From Cruorifilaria tuberocauda (taxonomy: Eukaryota > Nematoda > Chromadorea > Rhabditida > Onchocercidae): a DNA stretch of 64,000 nucleotides. Of this stretch, positions 61,201 to 64,000 are shown one piece after another. The stretch covers positions 1 to 64,000 of the forward strand of contig JABVXU010000152.1 in the NCBI GenBank assembly GCA_013365365.1, read 5' to 3'. The first letter of the stretch is position 1, and every line of letters begins with the position of its first letter. Position numbers and translations under genes: made by a program. Under the pieces are notes generated by a model, which made no database searches, had not been told where the DNA came from, and saw only the letters and a list, made by a program, of their open reading frames with translations.

Positions 61201-63906
61201 AGCGCTTCTGCTTCAACCTCAGGTAATTCAGTGATTTTTTTGAAACTAAATGGATTTTGCAAGTTTTCGATCTGAATAATTATAATTAAATATCAAACAA
61301 TTAAAAATTAAATAACTTTCTAATCGGATGAAGATTGTTTGAAAATGAAATTTTGCATGGAATCATCTGTGGGAACTGTTCTGATATTAAGATAAGAGCT
61401 TAATATTTAACTTATCTTTAACTCTATATCGTAACTATTAAAATAATGCTAGATAATTTGGTAAGTATCGCTTAATTCAGAACATATTTTCAATAAATAA
61501 TATAAATCATTTATCAATAACTTGAGATGACTTTGTGTCTATTCTTAAAGCTTATTGTTAATTCGTTTTTTTGTCGTTCAGGATGAAGGTAAAGCAAAAG
61601 CAATTGAACAGCTTGAGCATAATTTACATATGAAACCGGAAGAAAGAGCTACAGAAGAACAGAAAACTGTTCCTGTATTCATCGAACCGCTTTCTGCTCC
61701 TATCACATGCGAAGAAGGTGATCGTGTTCATTTCACTGCTCGATATGAACCTTTGAATGATGATCAATTACAGGTTATTTTCATTAATTTACTTTTTTCA
61801 ATCTTATTTTGAAAATTTTCGGTTTCATTTGAATTGAATTGAAAATTGATAAGATATGAGAAAAGATCTTCTTTGTTCATCGAATGTTTTTCTGATCGCC
61901 AATTTTTCAAAATGATTCTTCCAGATTAAATGGTATCTGAATGGAAAACCACTGAAGACGGGAAGTCGTGTAAAAACGATCAATGATTTTGGTTTTGTTA
62001 TATTGGAAATATCACCATCATATCCGGAAGATTCCGGTGAATACACATGTCGTGCTATAAACAAGGTTCGACTGTTTTTGGTCATGTAATCACTATTCAA
62101 CTATTTCTAATTCTCATTACGACATTTCTAAATTTCAAAAATTTCAGGTTGGTGAAGCAGTAACCAGCACACAGCTGAAATGTAGTCCAAAGCAAAAGAT
62201 CATCACAAAATCACAGCTTCCAAATGGCATGTCTGGTGCTTATAAGAAAATCATTGAAATTGAGGCACCGAAAGCACCGCTTCCTGAAAAACCTGAATTT
62301 GATTATGAAGCACCAAAATTCCTAACTGAATTAGAGGTTTAAATTTAACTGTTCCTGAAAAATGTTTTCGTTAGTTTTTTGAAATTAAAAATTTTCTCGT
62401 TTTAATATACTGTTCTAAAATCTTTTTGTTTGTTTTTAAAATTTGTTTTGCTAATTGAAGTTATAATTTTTCATTCTAGTCGCTAACGAATTTATCAGAA
62501 GGACAGTTAGCGCATTTGGAAGCACAAGTGGAACCAGTGGGCGACCCGAATTTAAAGATTGAATGGTTTCATAATGGACAACCTGTTGGACATTCAGCTC
62601 GTATGAAAACAATTCATGATTTTGGTTTCGTGGTTCTAGAATTGATACCTGCCGAACCACAAGATTCGGGAAAATGGGTATGCCGTGCAAGCAATAAGAA
62701 AGGACAAGCGGAAACGTCCTGTGATATGGAGGTAAATTTCAAAGTTATAACTTCTATTATATGTGATTAATGTTTCTTGCATGAATGCTGTTATCATATT
62801 TAAATTATAGTATTTTCTTGTTTTAAAAGGGAATTAATGACTTTGAAGGTAAAGAATTGTTTTTTATACGACGAATAATTAGTAATTTTTAGGTCAAAGG
62901 TATGGGAGGTATTGTTTCTGATTGGCAAAGTACTGCCGAAGGTAAAAATCGTATTGAAAAGTTGGAAGAATATATCCATCGGCCACGAGATGAGTTAGAT
63001 CAGCCAGTGAGAGAGTTCGATGCGCCGTACTTTACTCAAAATCTCGATGATCTTGGCCAGGTAAAAAAAATTTATGTAATATTGTTACCTAAGTTCATTC
63101 GGTTTTTGTTGCAATTTAAATTTTATTATTGTTTGCAAATTTCATAATTTTTGTATAAAAGTTATTTGAAGATTTCTCGGGTTAGATCTGAGGAATCTTG
63201 TCGAGATTTCAATCATAAAATACGATACATGGGAAATTGAATTTGACATTTTGACCAAAATGTAACTCTACATTTCCACCTGTTTATATTTTCAATTTAT
63301 ACTTCCAATTTAAAAATTTACCTCAATACTCTGAAAGTAATCATTTTAGATGAATGAAGCGGAAGCAACAGCTTTCACTTGTGTATTGCAACCGATCGGT
63401 GATCCATCGCTTCGTATCGAATGGCTTCACAATGGACATTCCATACCTTACTCAAATAGGATACATATGTCAAATGATTTTGGTGTCGCTACTTTACTAA
63501 TTAAACATCTGATAACCGAAGATAGCGGAGAATACAAGTATGAATTTAACCGTTTATTTCTACAGTCAAATATTTTGAAACCTGTTATTAAACGAAAATG
63601 TTTTCATGAAATGTAGAGTATGTCATTCACATCTATTTGTTCACATTTAATTATCTATAAATCGAAAAAACAATTTCGTTATTTCCTAATTAGATCTAAA
63701 TACTGGATTTTCTATTGTTCTAATATCCTGTTTTTCAATGCATCACTTTGGGAATTTTAAAATTTATTGAATTTTTTTTTAGGTGTATAGCTTATAATTC
63801 TAAAGGAAAAGCAGAAAGTGTTGGTCATATTTTGGTTGCATCTATCATTCAGATTGATGCACCAGAAATAATTCAACCTTTAGTTGAAAGTATTGACGGA
63901 GTTGAG
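27325..63906 (+). CDS. ketn-1: Kettin (giant Ig-repeat muscle protein), 5' part, gene continues beyond window
   Basis: Sixty-nine exons join in phase from ATG 27325 to 63906, giving 3,736 codons with no stop. The protein has 27 Ig domains. Ig1-3 are set among short linkers, a charged helical linker and a Gln/Tyr/His-rich segment. From Ig8 on, about 35-residue linkers of the kettin type (DTQHPESWxxIQEIEAP) separate domains that share INDP-x-L-K-x-x-W and NG-x-P-L. Kettin/Sallimus-type proteins bind actin and alpha-actinin through such Ig-linker units and act in I-bands and dense bodies of body-wall muscle. C. elegans KETN-1 is reported with 31 Ig domains, so a few domains plus the C-terminus are expected past 64000. 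The longer linkers and lack of fibronectin or kinase domains argue against twitchin and UNC-89. Confidence 0.92.
27764..29338 (+). CDS. ketn-1: ketn-1-like Ig domain 1 (exons 27764-27892, 29172-29338)
   Basis: I-set pattern: LLECQVAGYPDPVVKW, then NGRFTIQAMNAAG. The B-strand Cys is present but the F-strand position is Ile, so no canonical disulfide can form. After the fold comes a Pro/Ala-rich linker (APAPTPIPGA). Roughly residues 17-106. Confidence 0.88.
28691..29110. repeat. 30-bp minisatellite (about 14 copies) in ketn-1-like intron 2
   Basis: The unit is about TTCATTACCTTTAATTGGAA plus TTCTTTTAAA. Two variants, TTTAATTGG and TGTAATTAG, alternate irregularly. One unit near 28961 lacks one T and is 29 bp long. 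The unit length is a multiple of three, so a 95-codon frame (28681-28968) of repeated LLNSLPLIGI runs through the array by chance until the shortened unit. I do not treat it as a gene. Confidence 0.93.
30320..32040 (+). CDS. ketn-1: ketn-1-like Ig domain 2 (exons 30320-30496, 31911-32040)
   Basis: The domain begins APIFLKDLKNSPLKPG, continues with ARVVGFPEPQVEWLKNG, and ends with DIGEYTCRATNAHG. The F-strand Cys is present, but the B-strand position is Ala. A codon for Arg is split between the exons. Roughly residues 137-222. Confidence 0.9.
30497..31910 (+). other. Intron inside Ig2, 1.4 kb
   Basis: A/T-rich, with two short imperfect repeats of TCACGTCA near 30790-30830. No exon was found. 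Confidence 0.7.
32549..33675 (+). CDS. ketn-1: ketn-1-like charged helical linker (exons 32549-32654, 33536-33675)
   Basis: The first exon encodes LMLRDEFERWFNEQQ, then SLITSERKQAMLAQSRK, a strongly charged amphipathic segment likely to be helical. The second is basic and Gln-rich (RTRLQQRQTFVQRP) and ends CDSITEI. The acceptor of the first exon is the unusual TTTTGAAG. Similar helical linkers occur near the N-termini of kettin/titin-like proteins. The function here is not known. Confidence 0.8.
32709..32974. repeat. Imperfect tandem duplication (two copies, about 140 and 126 bp) in ketn-1-like intron 6
   Basis: Copy 1 (32709-32848) and copy 2 (32849-32974) share CGAACTTTRAATGATAYCGT, then CGAG, AAGGTTCATCTCT, GGATTTCTT, and TAATTCAGATTCTTTCTT. 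About 14 bases are missing from copy 2. No coding role is seen. Confidence 0.85.
34027..34625 (+). CDS. ketn-1: ketn-1-like Ig domain 3 (exons 34027-34191, 34470-34625)
   Basis: An acidic leader (PWGLSESETEAELASIDS) precedes GAPRIQTPLKGLRLTEG. The domain has ILQCNIVGNPKPTITWLKNG and DSGEYTIIAENYYG. It keeps the B-strand Cys, with Ile at the F-strand position. The last strand (VESKARVEVYP) is encoded after a 4.2-kb intron. Roughly residues 329-422. Confidence 0.9.
36898..36919. repeat. (CT)n microsatellite
   Basis: About 10 CT units. Complementary in sense to the (GA)n 120 bases downstream. Confidence 0.93.
37038..37066. repeat. (AG)n microsatellite
   Basis: About 14 AG units, followed by GGGG. 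Confidence 0.93.
37187..37208. repeat. (AG)n microsatellite
   Basis: About 11 AG units after an A-tract. Confidence 0.93.
38841..43303 (+). CDS. ketn-1: ketn-1-like Gln/Tyr/His-rich linker (exons 38841-38981, 41549-41590, 41778-41834, 41974-42039, 43094-43303)
   Basis: After the last strand of Ig3 come 172 residues in five exons of 47, 14, 19, 22 and 70 codons. All begin and end in phase 0, so any can be skipped without changing frame. Composition is dominated by Gln, Tyr, Pro and His, with QYQQQYEQHHPYHHHH near the end. No folded domain is evident, so a flexible or extensible spacer is likely. Because the exons are tiny and low in information, borders rest on canonical splice sites and preserved phase and should be confirmed by transcripts. 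Confidence 0.78.
38982..41548 (+). other. 2.6-kb intron within the Gln-rich region
   Basis: Non-coding and A/T-rich. A 64-codon frame at 40834-41028 lacks splice borders and family likeness and is not called. Confidence 0.65.
43886..44450 (+). CDS. ketn-1: ketn-1-like Ig domain 4 (exons 43886-44029, 44240-44450)
   Basis: Starts with a Gln/Asn-rich leader (GGQNYANQNGQPKQIG), then KPPQFSSIPSSETVKSGD. The core is VTFTAKTTGQPVPSLNWYRS and EDSDTYLCVAENDGG. The B-strand Cys is replaced by Ala and the F-strand Cys is present. The domain is a conventional I-set type, not the kettin INDP type. Confidence 0.9.
44565..45458 (+). CDS. ketn-1: ketn-1-like Ig domain 5 and linker (exons 44565-44724, 44965-45079, 45370-45458)
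   Basis: GAPQFVGKFQSVTIYEGD starts a domain with LTLYCKAVGTKIRMNWLKDG and GWYQCDAMNEFG. Both disulfide cysteines are present. Two CAG/TAG acceptors lie close together before the first exon. Only the second (exon from 44565) keeps the frame, since use of the one at 44553 meets a TAG at once. A basic linker (KLDAINQDQIPLRKVDRRMA) follows. Confidence 0.9.
45552..46041 (+). CDS. ketn-1: ketn-1-like Ig domain 6 (exons 45552-45732, 45885-46041)
   Basis: The first domain with the kettin signature: LLSCKYSPSNDPNLKIAW, then LLNGK. The second half has FDKGEYTIVAVNTLG. The B-strand Cys is present, with Ile at the F-strand position. The acceptor of the second exon is an unusual TTTGAG, but the frame and fold continue perfectly across it. 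Confidence 0.9.
46161..46194. repeat. (AG)n microsatellite in ketn-1-like intron
   Basis: About 16 AG units in the short intron between Ig6 and Ig7. Confidence 0.95.
46266..47014 (+). CDS. ketn-1: ketn-1-like Ig domain 7 (exons 46266-46490, 46871-47014)
   Basis: Linker (ALADASNVALYDRSQAS) then PNFHTDLRSMEVFDGQ, AKFSPADDPNLKISWLFNGK and GNYTCQLINEVG. The F-strand Cys is kept and the B-strand position is Ala. The domain is cut by a phase-1 intron just after NGKPLKQ, a position reused in several later domains. Confidence 0.92.
47401..48133 (+). CDS. ketn-1: ketn-1-like Ig domain 8 and first kettin linker (exons 47401-47507, 47690-47824, 47930-48133)
   Basis: The parts are HAPVFLTN, LSNCHCDQELGSSYFEAR, IAPVNDPTLKVIWLKDG and EGTYTCILKNLRG. 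The middle exon is read from the TTTTTTAG acceptor at 47690. Its start adds two extra cysteines (CHC) before the B strand, not seen in sister domains. The linker begins QLESKHQHSLARIGYLEE, an early, imperfect version of the DTQHPESW motif. Confidence 0.88.
48361..48894 (+). CDS. ketn-1: ketn-1-like Ig domain 9 and linker (exons 48361-48527, 48683-48894)
   Basis: QPRFARQLESRIEVNEND, EARIQPANDVKMVVEW and DSGIYTLIARNELG. Neither disulfide Cys is present (Ala and Leu). The Trp codon of the C strand is itself split by the intron (TG/G). The linker is LYLDAHHPEG. Confidence 0.93.
48995..49426 (+). CDS. ketn-1: ketn-1-like Ig domain 10 (exons 48995-49143, 49216-49426)
   Basis: Linker LDRIQELEQSRIRPLEY, then EPRFIGDLHDLELNENEN, LEPMNDPTMKVEWYVDG and DSGVYTVKATNALG. 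Both disulfide positions are non-Cys. The second exon's acceptor is a weak TTTAAG, yet the frame continues with exact family spacing. Confidence 0.9.
49555..50451 (+). CDS. ketn-1: ketn-1-like Ig domain 11 (exons 49555-49667, 50044-50191, 50308-50451)
   Basis: Linker ILSETQHEESLDKIHQIEN, then APPCFTKPLPGDIGEVEEG, ECQITPVNDNTLNINWLKDG and DSGTYTCVAKNALG. Both cysteines are present, one of only five such domains. The acceptor before APPCF is ATTAAG. Confidence 0.92.
50523..51521 (+). CDS. ketn-1: ketn-1-like Ig domain 12 (exons 50523-50632, 51070-51180, 51327-51521)
   Basis: Linker ILGETQHPSSVAKIQQIEAP, then APKFIKHIGNGEMIYVTEG, AQITPVNDNSLTYEWLLND and DSGTYTLIVKNAAG. Both Cys positions are lost. 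The donor GTCTGT after SLT and the acceptor TTTTCAAG are less usual. The intron at 50633-51069 could hide extra linker sequence. Confidence 0.87.
51794..52406 (+). CDS. ketn-1: ketn-1-like Ig domain 13 (exons 51794-51997, 52262-52406)
   Basis: Linker ITESFHPNSVQRIRELE, then APEIVQTLPPQLDNVHES, EAQILPVDDNQLKVEWLHNG and DAGTYTLLITNPEG. Both Cys positions are lost. The end of the G strand is in the next exon after a split Gly codon. Confidence 0.93.
52635..53248 (+). CDS. ketn-1: ketn-1-like Ig domain 14 (exons 52635-52888, 53068-53248)
   Basis: Linker VYMDTEHPESLRRIQEIEA, then KPSFTQLLNGPTEVLREG, DCMVQPINDPNLQIEWFLNG and DSGTYTCKASNAAG. Both disulfide cysteines are present. Confidence 0.94.
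53441..54165 (+). CDS. ketn-1: ketn-1-like Ig domain 15 (exons 53441-53577, 53670-53784, 54022-54165)
   Basis: Linker IYLDTQHAESWAKIQEIEN, then PPTFTVPLQNFDGIVDGE, ECRLQPINDPTLKVYWTKNG and DSGMYSCRAVSEFG. Both cysteines are present. An additional intron splits the A and B strands. Confidence 0.93.
54281..54925 (+). CDS. ketn-1: ketn-1-like Ig domain 16 (exons 54281-54468, 54751-54925)
   Basis: Linker LLLDTQHQESWNQIQDIEN, then PPRFVVPLPAQIGEFNEGE, EGQIEPTNDNELIVEWYQNG and DSGEWTCVASNRLG. Gly replaces the B-strand Cys. The F-strand Tyr is Trp. The G strand is finished in exon 55088. Confidence 0.93.
55088..55732 (+). CDS. ketn-1: ketn-1-like Ig domain 17 (exons 55088-55304, 55512-55732)
   Basis: Linker VIYSDSQHPESLQRIREIEA, then APQFLQPLGTVERIEGQ, ETRVTPINDPKMRIQWFKDG and DSGVYTVVAENEEG. 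Neither Cys is present (Thr and Val). The linker contains a Pro/Glu-rich stretch (EIAPETPELKPLAP). Confidence 0.93.
55852..56585 (+). CDS. ketn-1: ketn-1-like Ig domain 18 (exons 55852-56065, 56357-56585)
   Basis: Linker IVGDTQHESSWQKIQILEQ, then PPHFTQQLNSNENVIEGQ, EAQYEPINDPQLAILWFHNG and DIGEFRCLIRNAVG. Ala lies at the B-strand position and Cys is present on the F strand. The C-strand Trp codon is split by the intron. Confidence 0.93.
56664..57126 (+). CDS. ketn-1: ketn-1-like Ig domain 19 (exons 56664-56830, 56954-57126)
   Basis: Starts EIEAPKIIPSAPES, then KPTFTQPLQSIADVPEGS, EARIIPVNDPKLQILWFHND and HHSGVYSCKAVNEQG. Ala is at the B strand and Cys at the F strand. The usual PEDSG turn is changed to PHHSG. 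The Trp codon is split by the intron. Confidence 0.93.
57223..57792 (+). CDS. ketn-1: ketn-1-like Ig domain 20 (exons 57223-57477, 57649-57792)
   Basis: Linker LEVETQHPDSLKRIQELES, then KPNWIKAFDNIDNLQEGE, VGYVEPVGDPHLKIEWYLNG and DSGVYTCKAINKHG. Gly is at the B strand and Cys at the F strand. No intron interrupts the first half, unlike most sister domains. Confidence 0.93.
57903..58809 (+). CDS. ketn-1: ketn-1-like Ig domain 21 and linker (exons 57903-58117, 58367-58540, 58716-58809)
   Basis: Linker IVRDTQHPVSWEKIQILET, then KPRFLTQLESATDVPEGA, EATFQPSRDPDLKVIWLRNG and DHNGIYTLKIINSEG. Neither Cys is present. INDP is changed to SRDP. The third exon is the next linker, ILLDTAHEESWRRIQEIEAP. 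Confidence 0.92.
59042..59527 (+). CDS. ketn-1: ketn-1-like Ig domain 22 (exons 59042-59277, 59402-59527)
   Basis: DAPAFHEHISDIECGEGE, EAIIVPINDPNLQVTWFRNG, and after the intron GVYQLRLTNENGEAVSS. Neither usual Cys is present. The intron falls in the E-D-Q/G-V-Y turn rather than near NGQPL, so this domain has a shifted intron. It ends with linker IFGDTQHMESWKQIQ. Confidence 0.93.
59617..60522 (+). CDS. ketn-1: ketn-1-like Ig domain 23 (exons 59617-59783, 60249-60522)
   Basis: Starts with a Pro-rich linker (ELEAPKTPLPEIPPPPK), then PRFLTHIQSPGDLYEGQ, EATIEPIDDPNLRIQWFLNG and DSGEWMCVVSNEVG. Ala is at the B strand and Cys at the F strand. The Trp codon is split by the intron. The following linker, IIFDSMQPQSLERIMEMEA, is diverged. 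Confidence 0.93.
60696..61222 (+). CDS. ketn-1: ketn-1-like Ig domain 24 (exons 60696-60914, 61118-61222)
   Basis: PPQITVHLEKPESLTEGD, EAQFTPTDDPDLKVEWYRDG, then after the intron DAGEYTVKVINSAG. Neither Cys is present. The intron sits just before the D-A-G turn, close to its place in domain 22. Confidence 0.92.
61582..62065 (+). CDS. ketn-1: ketn-1-like Ig domain 25 (exons 61582-61773, 61925-62065, G strand in 62148-62336)
   Basis: Linker DEGKAKAIEQLEHNLHM lacks the usual QHPESW motif. Then VPVFIEPLSAPITCEEGD, ARYEPLNDDQLQIKWYLNG and DSGEYTCRAINK. Ala is at the B strand and Cys at the F strand. The G strand (VGEAVTSTQLKC) opens the next exon. Confidence 0.92.
62148..62731 (+). CDS. ketn-1: ketn-1-like Ig domain 26 (exons 62148-62336, 62480-62731)
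   Basis: After the G strand of domain 25, a linker (KSQLPNGMSGAYKKIIEIEA) leads into APKFLTELESLTNLSEGQ, EAQVEPVGDPNLKIEWFHNG and DSGKWVCRASNKKG. Ala is at the B strand and Cys at the F strand. The second exon carries almost the whole fold without interruption. Confidence 0.93.
62893..63906 (+). CDS. ketn-1: ketn-1-like Ig domain 27 and start of the next (exons 62893-63060, 63350-63537, 63783-63906)
   Basis: Diverged linker (STAEGKNRIEKLEEYIHRP), then APYFTQNLDDLGQMNEAEAT, CVLQPIGDPSLRIEWLHNG and DSGEYKCIAYNSKG. Both cysteines are present. The last exon ends APEIIQPLVESIDGVE, the A strand of Ig28, with a GTATTG donor at 63907. The reading frame continues outside the window. Confidence 0.92.
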
Positions 63907-64000
63907 GTATTGTTCTTCTTTCTTTTTCCCTTCTTGTGAGTGGATGTTTTAAAATGGATAAGATAATCCAGCGAGTTAGAGTTAGAGGAGAAAAAAAGAA
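63907..64000 (+). other. Start of next ketn-1-like intron, cut by window end
   Basis: The donor GTATTG is followed by T-rich then A-rich intron sequence to the window edge. Confidence 0.8.

Overview
The window looks like AT-rich genomic DNA from a nematode, most likely a filarial (Spirurina) species. The reasons are many small exons split by A/T-rich introns, splice acceptors mostly of the TTTTCAG or TTTTTAG type, and two neighbouring plus-strand genes whose best matches, judged by eye, are the nematode genes nrx-1 and ketn-1. The species cannot be named from sequence reading alone. No operon-like bacterial genes, rRNA, tRNA, CRISPR array or transposase were recognised.

Region 1 (1-22464) holds the 3' end of a probable neurexin (nrx-1-like) gene. 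Positions 1-8231 are non-coding as far as I can see and hold simple repeats, a dense TGATAA cluster and a perfect 24-bp palindrome. Six exons follow (8232-8368, 13085-13181, 19184-20698, 21201-21361, 21627-21727, 22179-22464). All have GT/AG borders and matching phases. They encode 764 residues: an extracellular stalk with an acidic Glu-Gly-Ser-Gly site and a close cysteine pair, a very long Thr/Ser/Asn-rich segment, one transmembrane helix, and a short cytoplasmic tail ending in the PDZ ligand EWYV. The laminin-G/EGF part of the protein lies outside the window.

Region 2 (22465-27265) is a 4.8-kb intergenic stretch with a likely poly(A) signal, simple repeats and a pentamer microsatellite. 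No convincing gene was found in it.

Region 3 (27266-64000) is the 5' three-quarters or so of a giant muscle gene, a kettin (ketn-1-like) gene. I could chain 69 exons in phase from an ATG at 27325 to 63906, giving 3,736 codons without a break. They encode 27 immunoglobulin domains. The first three are conventional and lie near a charged helical linker. A Gln/Tyr/His-rich segment made of small phase-0 exons follows. Then come about two dozen kettin-type units, most joined by a linker of the pattern D-T-Q-H-P-E-S-W-x-x-I-Q-E-I-E. The reading frame is still open at the window edge, so the C-terminus lies beyond it.

The two genes are not obviously related in function: one is a neuronal/synaptic surface receptor, the other a sarcomere I-band/dense-body scaffold. 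They sit head to tail. I did not find a new kind of biological system. The most interesting signals are a possible frame-preserving short-stalk splice form of the neurexin, its proteoglycan-type stalk, the cassette-like Gln-rich kettin exons, the widespread loss of the Ig disulfide cysteines, and several unusual splice acceptors and intronic repeats.
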